From NCBI RefSeq assembly GCF_024814435.1, contig NZ_JANUXY010000005.1:1-64000 (forward strand): a stretch of 64,000 nt of DNA, given 5' to 3'. A program made the translations under genes and the position numbers. The notes under the pieces were generated by a model. The model ran no database searches. It saw only the letters and a list, made by a program, of their open reading frames with translations, and had not been told where the DNA came from. Origin of the DNA: Staphylococcus americanisciuri (GTDB lineage Bacteria; Bacillota; Bacilli; Staphylococcales; Staphylococcaceae). Positions 1 through 7,887 of the stretch are shown here, piece by piece; within the stretch, counting starts at the first letter, position 1; each line of letters begins with the position of its first letter.

Positions 1-505
1 CTTGAACATGTCGTTCAAATAGATACATGAGCTTGTCATGGTTCAACATATCGAAACACTGTTTTAAATCACAATCAACTGCGACTGAATAACCATCTTC
101 ATAGTACGTTGCACATTCTTTGAGTGCGGTTCCTGTACTGCGGTTCGGTCTAAAGCCATGACTGTGTTTTGAGAATGTACGGTCAATGCTTGGTTCAATC
201 ACTTGTTTAATGGCTTGTTGGATAACTCTGTCTCTCGCGACAGGGATTCCAAGCACACGCTTTTTCCCATTTGATTTCGGGATTTCAACTTTCCTTACTG
301 CTTGTGGCTTATAAGTGCCATCAAGTAGTTTCTTTCTGATTTGTGGAAAGTATAGCGCAAAATGTCCATTCAGTTCACTGACCTTCATACCATCAATACC
401 TGGTGCTCCTTTGTTTTTCTTGACTCTCTTGATTGCTTTTTCAATGTTACTTGGTCTTACAACAAGCTCCATTAATGTTGGAGACTCACGATACATTTCT
501 TTCAT
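1..505 (-). CDS. ltrA: Group II intron reverse transcriptase/maturase (LtrA family), N-terminal part
   Basis: The first 168 residues are in the window; the gene runs off the left edge. The protein copies the intron RNA into DNA at the target site and helps the intron splice. Visible motifs are NKGAPGIDG near residue 32, RPLGIP-type KRVLGIPVARDRVIQQA near 85, HGFRPNRS near 113 and VDCDLKQCFD near 138, all from the early reverse transcriptase blocks. The YADD catalytic box, maturase X domain and any endonuclease domain are beyond the edge. The ATG at 505 is preceded by AGGTGAA; a second in-frame ATG follows three codons later. The ORF lies inside the intron and is co-oriented with it. Confidence 0.9.
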   Translation of the reverse strand, partial: MKEMYRESPTLMELVVRPSNIEKAIKRVKKNKGAPGIDGMKVSELNGHFALYFPQIRKKLLDGTYKPQAVRKVEIPKSNGKKRVLGIPVARDRVIQQAIKQVIEPSIDRTFSKHSHGFRPNRSTGTALKECATYYEDGYSVAVDCDLKQCFDMLNHDKLMYLFERHVQ

Positions 506-995
506 TTCACCTAAGATTTACTGTACACACTTATATATCCTTTTTCGTTCCACTACTTATCTTTCTATAAGTTGCCGGGTATACCCGTTTTCTGTACATC
601 GTAAATCTATAACCTCCATTCTTTACTTTGTATGAATATTGTTCAGTCCTTCAGTATTTCTACCTACTATGACCTCTGCTGACTTCTCATCATTCGTTGT
701 TACTACGATTTCCATCGCTGATGAGACCTCCCCGGGTAAGCGTAATCACTTTCCACTCATATCACTGCATCATTTACTATATAGAACTCGGGTAGTATCG
801 GACTTTATCTTGTTTCGCAGATTCGTCCATTCTACATAGCCTTGTATGATATTTCTGTTCGTCAGTGCGAGTGTTTGCGTCCGACTTCCTTCAGATTCCA
901 CTTCGCAATGGACACCCTTGCCTTTCGCTAACAGTTCCTACTACCAAGCCTGTAACGGACTTTCACCGTCAAGTTATTACCCATGCCGGGCGCAC
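1..995 (-). mobile_element. Group II intron, 5' part (bacterial class C-like), truncated by window edge
   Basis: On the minus strand the intron starts with GTGCG at 995-991 and continues GCCCGGCATGGG, the usual 5' end of bacterial group II introns. The following domain I sequence keeps other stretches typical of group IIC introns, such as GGCAAGGGTGTCC and ACCCGGGGAGGTCT. The maturase ORF begins about 490 nt into the element. The 3' part with domains V and VI lies outside the window. The 5' exon is the intrinsic terminator of gdpS, with only a short T-rich tail between the hairpin and the intron. Insertion behind a terminator hairpin is the known target habit of class C introns. The class assignment rests on remembered sequence similarity plus the insertion site. 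Confidence 0.88.
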
Positions 996-996
996 G

Positions 997-1035
997 AAAA
1001 AGCCCTTAAAACTTTTCTCACGTTTTAAGGGCTTT
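997..1035 (-). terminator. Intrinsic terminator of gdpS, also the intron insertion site
   Basis: A 13-bp perfect stem (999-1011 with 1023-1035), an 11-nt loop and a short T-run on the minus strand, starting 4 bases beyond the gdpS stop codon. The group II intron starts at 995, immediately after the T-run. Confidence 0.9.
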
Positions 1036-1039
1036 CCTA

Positions 1040-2110
1040 CTATTGTAATTTAATGATTGGGTTAAACATCACCTTGTTACGACCTTCATTTTTCGCCACA
1101 TGTAGCATATCATCAGCATCTTTGAAAACTTTGCGTTGCGACTTATAAGCATCATCTGTTAAATACCCAACACCAATCGACACGGATAATTTAATAACTG
1201 TTTTATCTGGTAAATGAAAACTTGATTTTGATACTGCCATACGGATACTTTCTGCCAACTTCACGCATTCATCTAATGAATAATTACGCAACACAACAGA
1301 AAATTCTTCTCCACCATTGCGGAAGATTTTTGTTTGTTTCGGCACATAGTTCTCCAACAAATGCGCCATTTGTTTGAGCACAGCATCTCCAGCACTGTGC
1401 GTATATGCGTCATTAACGTCTTTGAAACCATCAATATCAATCAACAACAAACCCAAACTTTGTGATTGTTGTTGTGCTTCATTGGATACTGCATTGAGAT
1501 GACGATCGAATTCTTTTACATTACCAAGACCCGTTAAATAATCAATCGTATCTTCGTTTTCATAGCGCTCAATCAAGCTAAAAAAATGATAAAGATCAAC
1601 ATAAAACACTGCAGTTACTAATGTCGCAACGATAGACAACGGCACCAGATATAACACTTCAAGAACATCATAACTTGGTGCTAACCATGCAATGAATAGT
1701 AAGATTACAATGCTGATAACATTTAAAATTTGAATCGCAATAATATGATTATATTTAATAAATGGTCCAATCGTACTCGCAACACCTGCGATAATAATAA
1801 GTGCAATAGAAAATAAAAGTGGCATTGAAAGTACAAAGTAACCAACAAGTGCAATAATAATTGCTGAGATAAATGTATAAAAACCATTTGTATAACGTCC
1901 TAAAAATAACAATGGCACAAATGACAGCTGAATCGCATAGCCAGCGATAGGCACTGGATAAAAAGTCAGCAGTAAGCCAACAATCGTCATTAAGACCGTA
2001 ATATAACTTTTAGAAAAGCGAAAATCGTGTGATTCCGCATACTGTAAACGATGGAACAAATAAATACCTGCGATTGTGACTGAAATATTGTAAATGATTG
2101 CTTCAATCAT
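1040..2110 (-). CDS. gdpS: Membrane GGDEF-domain protein GdpS
   Basis: The protein has 356 residues, the length of staphylococcal GdpS. The N-terminal half has about six hydrophobic membrane segments. The C-terminal half is a GGDEF domain with the entry motif DYLTGLGN near residue 190 and the signature GGEEF near 270, a permitted variant of GGDEF. Family knowledge: GdpS is the one conserved GGDEF protein in staphylococci, and reports indicate that it affects biofilm or virulence expression without making c-di-GMP, so enzymatic activity should not be assumed. I chose the ATG at 2110 because AGGAG lies 8 nt upstream; an upstream in-frame start at 2173 lacks such a site. It is divergent from tarO. 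Confidence 0.9.
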   Translation of the reverse strand: MIEAIIYNISVTIAGIYLFHRLQYAESHDFRFSKSYITVLMTIVGLLLTFYPVPIAGYAIQLSFVPLLFLGRYTNGFYTFISAIIIALVGYFVLSMPLLFSIALIIIAGVASTIGPFIKYNHIIAIQILNVISIVILLFIAWLAPSYDVLEVLYLVPLSIVATLVTAVFYVDLYHFFSLIERYENEDTIDYLTGLGNVKEFDRHLNAVSNEAQQQSQSLGLLLIDIDGFKDVNDAYTHSAGDAVLKQMAHLLENYVPKQTKIFRNGGEEFSVVLRNYSLDECVKLAESIRMAVSKSSFHLPDKTVIKLSVSIGVGYLTDDAYKSQRKVFKDADDMLHVAKNEGRNKVMFNPIIKLQ

Positions 2111-2444
2111 AAAGATCGTCTCCTTTACATCATCATCTATTGTATGGGAAAAATTATTTTTTGTCATTAGCAATGCTAGTAAAAAGACATAAAGAAATGC
2201 TAATATTTTAGGAGCCTTATAGGGCTAAGATGTGATAAGATAAATAAGATTAGAAAATTAAATAATACCTTATAGTTCTCATTTAAAATATAGAATAGAA
2301 ATCTTATTTTTCAAACATGCTACCAAGGTTGAGCAGTAATGAAAAAATTGCTCCCTTGAAGGTTCAATTTTATAATCATGTTTTTATTCAGACATAGCAT
2401 CTAATATTTCAAAGGTAATTTAACTTAGTTATGGGGTTGACCTT
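2111..2444. other. Divergent intergenic region gdpS / tarO
   Basis: AT-rich region of 334 bases that must hold promoters for both genes. A small hairpin AGCC-GGCT occurs near 2212-2225, and a longer imperfect stem built on GAGCA and TGCTC lies near 2323-2375 in the tarO leader. No T-run follows the latter, so I do not call it an attenuator. No coding sequence is visible. Confidence 0.5.
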
Positions 2445-3485
2445 ATGTATACATTAACACTCATTACAGTCTCAATGATTGTCAGCTTAATCGCAACACC
2501 CATTGTGATTGCAGTATCAAAAAAATTAGATATTGTTGATAAACCAAACTTTCGTAAAGTCCACACACAACCGATATCGATGATGGGTGGTGCGGTCATC
2601 TTAATCGCTTTTTTCATTGGTATTTGGTTAGGTCATCCGATTGAACGCGAAACCAAACCATTACTGCTCGGTGCAATTGTTATCTATATAGTCGGTCTCA
2701 TCGATGATCTGTATGATATCAAACCCGTATTGAAGTTGCTCGGCCAAGTTGTAGCATCATCAATCGTGGTAATGTATGGTGTCACCATTGATTTTATCTC
2801 ATTACCCATGGGACCCATTATTCACTTTGGTTGGTTAAGCATTCCTATCACCATTATTTGGTTTGTTGCGATTATCAATGCAATTAACCTGATTGATGGT
2901 TTAGATGGCTTAGCAGCTGGTGTGTCAACGATTGCCTATGTCACAATTGCATTTATTGCGATTTTACAAGGTAATATTTTTATTATTATGATATGTAGCG
3001 TTCAAATTGGCGCATTGCTAGGATTTTTAGTATTTAACTTCCACCCAGCCAAAATCTTTTTAGGCGATAATGGTGCACTATTACTCGGCTTTATCATTGG
3101 CTTTGTATCGCTTTTAGGATTCAAAAATATTACATTGATTTCTTTATTTTTCCCAGTCGTGATTTTAGCCGTGCCATTCATCGATACTTTATTCGCAATG
3201 GTACGCCGCGTAAAAAAAGGGCAACATATTATGCAAGCCGATAAATCTCACCTGCACCACAGATTGCTAGACTTAGGCTATACACACCGTCAAACTGTTA
3301 TTTTAATTTATTCTATCGCAATTATGTTCAGTGTTGTAAGTGTAATTCTGTACTTGTCACAACCTTGGGGCGTTTTTTTAATGATTCTCTTAATTATTAT
3401 TACGATTGAATTGATTGTTGAGTTCACTGGTTTAATAGACAATAACTATCGCCCATTACTAAATATGATTACACGTCGCCGTTAA
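2445..3485 (+). CDS. tarO: Undecaprenyl-phosphate GlcNAc-1-phosphate transferase TarO (TagO)
   Basis: This integral membrane enzyme transfers GlcNAc-1-phosphate from UDP-GlcNAc to undecaprenyl phosphate, the first committed step of wall teichoic acid synthesis; in S. aureus the gene is also called tagO or llm. The 346 residues contain about ten membrane segments and the family motifs in order: DDLYD near residue 87, NAINLIDGLDGLA near 147, FLGDNGA near 206 and the histidine-rich HLHHR loop near 275. FLGDNGA differs from the commoner FLGDSGA. The start is the ATG at 2445 with GGGG about 9 nt upstream. It is monocistronic: gdpS diverges and a shared terminator follows. Confidence 0.95.
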   Translation: MYTLTLITVSMIVSLIATPIVIAVSKKLDIVDKPNFRKVHTQPISMMGGAVILIAFFIGIWLGHPIERETKPLLLGAIVIYIVGLIDDLYDIKPVLKLLGQVVASSIVVMYGVTIDFISLPMGPIIHFGWLSIPITIIWFVAIINAINLIDGLDGLAAGVSTIAYVTIAFIAILQGNIFIIMICSVQIGALLGFLVFNFHPAKIFLGDNGALLLGFIIGFVSLLGFKNITLISLFFPVVILAVPFIDTLFAMVRRVKKGQHIMQADKSHLHHRLLDLGYTHRQTVILIYSIAIMFSVVSVILYLSQPWGVFLMILLIIITIELIVEFTGLIDNNYRPLLNMITRRR

Positions 3486-3493
3486 CATAGAAT

Positions 3494-3546
3494 TAGCCGT
3501 AATTTTAAAGGTATCTCTAAACCTTTTAAAATTACGGCTATTTTTT
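3494..3546. terminator. Bidirectional terminator between tarO and the Fem-type gene
   Basis: Near-perfect 19-bp stem (3494-3512 with 3521-3540), 8-nt loop, T-run on the plus strand and A-rich start giving U residues on the minus strand. The two flanking genes converge on it. Confidence 0.9.
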
Positions 3547-4786
3547 AACGATTAAGCAACTGATAGATTTTATAGAAAAGAGGTTTTACCGGTTTAATGA
3601 AATCACCGATATATTCTTCTACATGTGCATTAAAGCCTTCCTTAAAGCGTTGCACACCTTTATCCTCTGCGTCGTCACTGAAGTCCCCTGTGATACCATA
3701 AAAATTATAGCGCTTAATATTGTGTTCTTTCGCAAACTTAATCATATCCCATTGCAGTCGATATGCACCCATGTACGCATTATATTTAGGATTAGACCCA
3801 CTCGATAAATAGTACATTTCATGTTCATTGTAGATGTATAATGCAGCTGCTAAGTCTAGAACCTTACCATCTGTTTCGATAAGTGCTTCCGTTTGCGCAA
3901 TTTTCTTCTCTTGTTTTTCAAATTGTTGTGTTACTTGTTGATGTTTTGTTTTACTTTTTTTAGAATTTGGATTTTCTTGTAGTTTTTGTTCCGCTTCCTC
4001 GAGTTCTTTACGTAACGTTTTGTGCTGTGCTTTTTGCTTTTCTAACAAGTTCTCTAAATCAATATATGCTAACTTTAACATGCTATTGTTCGGATACGTG
4101 CGCTGCATCTTTTCAAAGTAGTCTTTGTCACGAAACTTGAAACCATGCTTTTCTTCTGCCATTCTGAATAATTTAAAGAAGCGATCTGTTTCGTCTATTG
4201 ATAATGTTCGTACTTGTACGTCCATTTCATATGTTTTTTTAATGTTACGTCTCGTTTGATAATCCATTTCTTTTAATAATTGATCTTCTGTTTTGTCTGC
4301 CAAGTCTAAGACAGACAACCAACGAATCTGACTCATTTGTGAATAGCCTACTGTATAACCTTGGTGTTGGTAACCGAGCTGTTCCATTTGCTTGATAAAT
4401 AAATGATTGTCGTAATTCTCTACAATATTCCCTTTAGCATCACGTAAATTTTCTAATAAATATGGATCCGTTAAGACATATAAACATTGATGCTTTTTCA
4501 AATATTTTGTCAGATTACTATAGAAAAACTTCACGAGATTCAAATCACTGTAATCCATGACAGGGCCTCTATGTGTATAAAAATATTTAAAAAACTTTAA
4601 ACTTCTTGCTTCCGTAAGCAAACACGCTGCTAAAACCGCACCATTTTCATCCTTCACACCTAATAGATGCACATCCTGTTGATTCGCATCACGAAAAGCA
4701 AAATGCTCAGCACTTTGTGTATAGTGCGAAAAATGTTCTTGTACAAATGTTTGATACTCCTTTTGATTCAAACGACCAAATTCCAT
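3545..4786 (-). CDS. FemABX-family peptidoglycan cross-bridge aminoacyltransferase, FmhA-like
   Basis: Fem proteins are cytoplasmic enzymes that add Gly or Ser from aminoacyl-tRNA to the lysine side chain of lipid II. The 413 residues match the family length (about 415). Visible family features are the two GNAT-like halves with FYTHRGPVMDY near residue 75 and RYNFYGITGDF near 365, and a charged coiled-coil insertion at about 245-300 that resembles the tRNA-synthetase-like arm of FemA. By eye it is nearer FmhA than FemA or FemB. FmhA of S. aureus is reported to insert serine. The start is ATG 4786; a TTG one codon earlier has better spacing to AAGGAG and cannot be excluded. A serine-type tRNA gene lies 100 bp upstream on the same strand. 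Confidence 0.85.
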   Translation of the reverse strand: MEFGRLNQKEYQTFVQEHFSHYTQSAEHFAFRDANQQDVHLLGVKDENGAVLAACLLTEARSLKFFKYFYTHRGPVMDYSDLNLVKFFYSNLTKYLKKHQCLYVLTDPYLLENLRDAKGNIVENYDNHLFIKQMEQLGYQHQGYTVGYSQMSQIRWLSVLDLADKTEDQLLKEMDYQTRRNIKKTYEMDVQVRTLSIDETDRFFKLFRMAEEKHGFKFRDKDYFEKMQRTYPNNSMLKLAYIDLENLLEKQKAQHKTLRKELEEAEQKLQENPNSKKSKTKHQQVTQQFEKQEKKIAQTEALIETDGKVLDLAAALYIYNEHEMYYLSSGSNPKYNAYMGAYRLQWDMIKFAKEHNIKRYNFYGITGDFSDDAEDKGVQRFKEGFNAHVEEYIGDFIKPVKPLFYKIYQLLNR

Positions 4787-4844
4787 CAATCAAACAGCTC
4801 CTTTTATTAACAGTTAACATATCGTCATTTTACCATAAATATAG

Positions 4845-4874
4845 AAAAAACCAGACATCATAACAATGCCTGGT
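4845..4874 (-). terminator. Terminator behind the tRNA gene
   Basis: Nine-base-pair stem with one G-U pair (4866-4874 with 4850-4858) followed by a run of T on the minus strand. It separates the tRNA transcript from the downstream Fem-type gene, which then needs its own promoter; a TGGTAAAAT stretch near 4830 could be the -10 region. Confidence 0.85.
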
Positions 4875-4886
4875 ATCAAAAGTTTA

Positions 4887-4977
4887 CGGAGGGAGAAGGA
4901 TTCGAACCAACGCAAGCATAAAGCTCCTAACTAGATATAAAATCTAGTCCCCTTAAGCCAGACTTGGGTATCCCTCC
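4887..4977 (-). tRNA. tRNA-Ser-like gene with anticodon UUA, possibly non-proteogenic
   Basis: The 91-nt cloverleaf has a perfect 7-bp acceptor stem (GGAGGGA with TCCCTCC), G73, a Ser-like D arm (CCCAAGTCTGGC), a 7-nt anticodon loop TTTTATA on a 5-bp stem, a long variable arm and a TTCGAAT T loop. It resembles staphylococcal tRNA-Ser throughout. Oddities: anticodon UUA (4940-4938) complements the stop codon UAA; position 37 is U instead of a purine; the T stem has two internal U-U mismatches; one extra G precedes the anticodon stem; CCA is not encoded. A near-consensus promoter and a terminator frame it, so it looks expressed rather than dead. It could be an ochre suppressor, a pseudogene or a tRNA dedicated to cell-wall synthesis. 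Confidence 0.8.
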
Positions 4978-4995
4978 AAAAAACGAATTGCTTTC

Positions 4996-5024
4996 ATTCT
5001 ACTATTTTCAAATAAAACTGTCAA
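4996..5024 (-). promoter_or_regulatory. Promoter of the tRNA gene
   Basis: Minus-strand TTGACA (5024-5019), a 17-base spacer and TAGAAT (5001-4996): a consensus -35 and a one-mismatch -10 box with ideal spacing. The mature tRNA would start about 19 bases beyond the -10 box. Confidence 0.88.
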
Positions 5025-5105
5025 ACAAATACACTTTGTATTTAATAAAAAAGTCTATTATATACTGAAAATAATAAACGTATTGAGATGAGTCATGAAA
5101 CTATC

Positions 5106-6224
5106 TTAGTATGACAACTCAGCTTCCAACAACTTAATCGCTTGAATTGTATAGTTACGCAATTGAATGCCTACCTTAAAGCTTGGATAACTCTCTGGCA
5201 TTTCTATAAAAGTATTAAACATACCTGTGACACCTAATGCTTCAAAACGACTAAACTTATCAGATGTTCCACAAATGGCAATACATGTTTTTTGATACTG
5301 TTGTGCGAGCTCTGCAATACGCAACGATGACGTTTCTACGTGCTGTTCTTGTTCGTTGATACCTTCTCCAAATATAATTAAGTCCGCATGTTTAACCAAT
5401 TCATCTAGTCCCATAATCTGGTCTACTAACACATGGCTTGTGACAATTTCTCCACCTAATAATGCTTGTGCAACAGCTGCAATACCGCCTCCCGCACCAC
5501 CACGTGTGACAGCTCCCAATGCGATGCGCAAGTTATTTTTAAACAACTCACTGAAATACCATAATAAGTTATCGATTTCCACCGCTGCTTCACATGGCAT
5601 TCCAAGTGCTTCATAGCGTTGAATAACTTCACTTTTTTTACCATACAGATGGCTATCAAAATCACTCAGAATTTGAATGCGCGCTTGATAAATATCCTCT
5701 CGAAGCCCAGATACATCAATACGACGGATATATTTTATCTGTCTAGCACCTTGACGCATATCTACTTGTTCACCTTCATCATTATAAAAACGCACACCAA
5801 GCGCTTGAAGCATCCCTGCACCACCATCAAATACTTGTGTGCCACCTACCGCAATAACAAAATGACGCGCATTGTTGTCTAAAGCATGATTGATTACCTC
5901 ACCTAGACCATAACTCGTTTGCTGAATAGCTGGTACTTCTGCTTGTAAGAATTGACCCGCTTCAATAACAGTTAACCCATCATCCGTTTGACCGTATACT
6001 GCTGTAACTGGACACATCTGTGCATCATGTATATCTATGTGATACTGTGTACCTGAACGCCACAAAAATACAGCTTCTAATAGTTCATGACGTCCGTTAA
6101 ACAACGGTACTTGCACAATGTCTGCATGCTCGATATGACTTGCAACTGCCTCTTCGACAAATCGATTCGCATCATAACTCGAAATGATACCATGATATGC
6201 ATCCATGGCTACTAGTACTTTCAT
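5106..6224 (-). CDS. Glycerate kinase family protein (GlxK/GarK type)
   Basis: The 372-residue protein has the fold pattern of type II glycerate kinases, which phosphorylate D-glycerate with ATP. It opens with MKVLVAMDAYHG, where family members usually have a DSFKG-type motif, and contains DGGAGMLQALG near 130 and TRGGAGGGIAA near 240, typical of the family. The segment before DGGAG reads AVGGTQVF, where active members have a GGSATND-type sequence, so the substrate site looks altered. It may be a kinase of another acid or a degenerate member. The ATG at 6224 is preceded by GAGGTGA. It is separated from ytxJ upstream by a terminator and has no obvious metabolic partner nearby. Confidence 0.75.
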   Translation of the reverse strand: MKVLVAMDAYHGIISSYDANRFVEEAVASHIEHADIVQVPLFNGRHELLEAVFLWRSGTQYHIDIHDAQMCPVTAVYGQTDDGLTVIEAGQFLQAEVPAIQQTSYGLGEVINHALDNNARHFVIAVGGTQVFDGGAGMLQALGVRFYNDEGEQVDMRQGARQIKYIRRIDVSGLREDIYQARIQILSDFDSHLYGKKSEVIQRYEALGMPCEAAVEIDNLLWYFSELFKNNLRIALGAVTRGGAGGGIAAVAQALLGGEIVTSHVLVDQIMGLDELVKHADLIIFGEGINEQEQHVETSSLRIAELAQQYQKTCIAICGTSDKFSRFEALGVTGMFNTFIEMPESYPSFKVGIQLRNYTIQAIKLLEAELSY

Positions 6225-6275
6225 AATGTCACCTCATTCATTCAATCATCTTTTCATTTTACCATAAAACGCCAA

Positions 6276-6328
6276 CAAAAAAGAGCACATAGGCTTTTCT
6301 GTCATCCTGTGACTACCTATACGCTCTT
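6276..6328 (-). terminator. Terminator of ytxJ
   Basis: Imperfect 13-bp stem with AAGAGC/GCTCTT ends and CCTAT/ATAGG inner part, followed by six T residues on the minus strand. Confidence 0.8.
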
Positions 6329-6341
6329 GTCTATTTTCATA

Positions 6342-6662
6342 TTAACCTTCTGCTTGGGCAAGTGAAGATACATTGATATTTTGATGACTATCATGCCATG
6401 TCACTTCACCTTCAACAAAATAAAAGGCTTGCGGCGTTTCGTGCTTGATACCTGTTTTGTCCACAATATAATCTGATAATTCTCGTGCTTGTTGCACAAT
6501 AAGATAGTAACCATCCATATCTCGTTCATATAAAAATTTGTTAAATTGATCTAATGCATTTTCTGAAATAGGACATGTATTACTATGTTTAAAAATAAAA
6601 ATATCATGATTGTTTGTAATCACTTGTTCGAATTGTTCTATTGAAGTTAGCTTTATAGCCAT
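6342..6662 (-). CDS. ytxJ: Bacilliredoxin-like protein YtxJ (BrxC)
   Basis: A 106-residue thioredoxin-fold protein with a single active-site cysteine in the motif HSNTCPIS near residue 32, which identifies the YtxJ/BrxC family. Family knowledge: monothiol bacilliredoxins remove bacillithiol from S-bacillithiolated proteins in the cytoplasm after oxidative stress; staphylococci make bacillithiol. The start is the ATG at 6662, preceded by AGAGGTG; the ten codons upstream of it in the same frame are unlikely to be translated. Monocistronic between a terminator and a 229-bp spacer. Confidence 0.88.
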   Translation of the reverse strand: MAIKLTSIEQFEQVITNNHDIFIFKHSNTCPISENALDQFNKFLYERDMDGYYLIVQQARELSDYIVDKTGIKHETPQAFYFVEGEVTWHDSHQNINVSSLAQAEG

Positions 6663-6891
6663 GACGTTATTCACCTCTAAGTAAAATTTCAATTCGTCTC
6701 TCTAGCAAACCATCATTTATATAAAATTTGTAATGTTTACCATTATACACATTATAACTACTAATGTTAACCTTTAATTTTATTTTGACATATGACAATC
6801 AAGTAATATAGCCGTTCTACATCTGCGCCACTTCTGTCGTGAGCAACATCTATATTTATATGTATACCCATATCTTATAGATTACAATCAT

Positions 6892-7767
6892 TTATAATGC
6901 TTCATATTTTTGCTGATAGTCTTCATCATAGTGTGCGAGTTGTTCAGAGGATGTTATTAGCGTATTCGTATCAATTTTTGATAATGCCTCACTATATTGA
7001 ATCGCCTTCACACGCGCTTGATAGTAACTCTCAAGGCTATAATACATTTCAATGGCACTCTGTCTCGCTTGATGTACAGAATTGTTATGTAGCTGCTTTT
7101 GATTCAATTCTTTAATTTGTTGGTGAATCAGTGGCAGTGTTTCTGCTTGATAGATTTGTGCTTCTTGTTCATCATTATGTTGAGATGCTTCTTCAGCACT
7201 TGTTTTAATCTTCTCATTAGATGTTTCTAATATTTTTTCTAACACGCCACTCTCTTCAGCACCATCTAACTTTGCTTGCGCGATATAAGTTTCAACATTT
7301 GCCCTATGAGACTCGAATGCCTGTGTCTCATTTAAAATATGCTCATTCGCATCAATGGAAGCCATATATTGTGTAATAAAATCTTTAAGGCGCTGGACTT
7401 CTTGTTTTTTTCCATTCATGCCTTTCAAATAGGCCATTTTAATTTCTTTTAACTGTTGATTCTCATCAGGCAATTGTTGGACTGCCTTATAATATGCTTG
7501 AAATTGCGGCTCTAACTGTTTCTTTATTTGCTTGTCAAGCTGTTTAATATATTTTTTATTTTTATCCGTCGTATCGCTTTGTCTTAGCCCTTTCAGCTTG
7601 TCTAAAGGCATAGCATTCAATGTTTGATTGAATGTTTTTTCTTTATCTGCCACACGTTTAAGCTGTGCATCAAAGACTACTTTATCGTGATGCGTCTGTC
7701 CACCGCATGCCGACAATACAAACATGATAATGGTACACAATGTTATAACGCTTAAAAGTTTATTCAT
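6892..7767 (-). CDS. EMYY-motif lipoprotein
   Basis: A 291-residue secreted lipoprotein of unknown function. The signal peptide ends in the lipobox LSAC near residue 20, so the cysteine should be lipidated and the protein anchored on the outer face of the membrane. The remainder is strongly charged and predicted helical or coiled coil. The segment IEMYYSLESYY near residue 240 contains the EMYY motif that names a staphylococcal lipoprotein family. The start at 7767 has AGGGGTG 6 nt upstream; an ATG six codons earlier overlaps that ribosome-binding site. Divergent from the GrpB-family gene. Confidence 0.85.
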   Translation of the reverse strand: MNKLLSVITLCTIIMFVLSACGGQTHHDKVVFDAQLKRVADKEKTFNQTLNAMPLDKLKGLRQSDTTDKNKKYIKQLDKQIKKQLEPQFQAYYKAVQQLPDENQQLKEIKMAYLKGMNGKKQEVQRLKDFITQYMASIDANEHILNETQAFESHRANVETYIAQAKLDGAEESGVLEKILETSNEKIKTSAEEASQHNDEQEAQIYQAETLPLIHQQIKELNQKQLHNNSVHQARQSAIEMYYSLESYYQARVKAIQYSEALSKIDTNTLITSSEQLAHYDEDYQQKYEAL

Positions 7768-7887
7768 AAATGCACCCCTCTTCATATTACGTATTATACC
7801 GAAACGTATTCACCTTGAAAATAATATGTGTTATAGTAATGCAGAATTATAGACCTGTTGATACTGAAACTACAAGGAGGACACTGC

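Noticed and set aside
315-1053. Several plus-strand frames of 60-106 codons in the first kilobase.
   Set aside because: They lie antisense to the maturase gene and inside the structured RNA part of the group II intron, and none has a ribosome-binding site.
4887-4977. Reading the tRNA as a tRNA-Leu with anticodon UAA.
   Set aside because: Only the minus strand gives a cloverleaf with TTCGAAT and correct stems; on that strand the anticodon is UUA and the body is of serine type.
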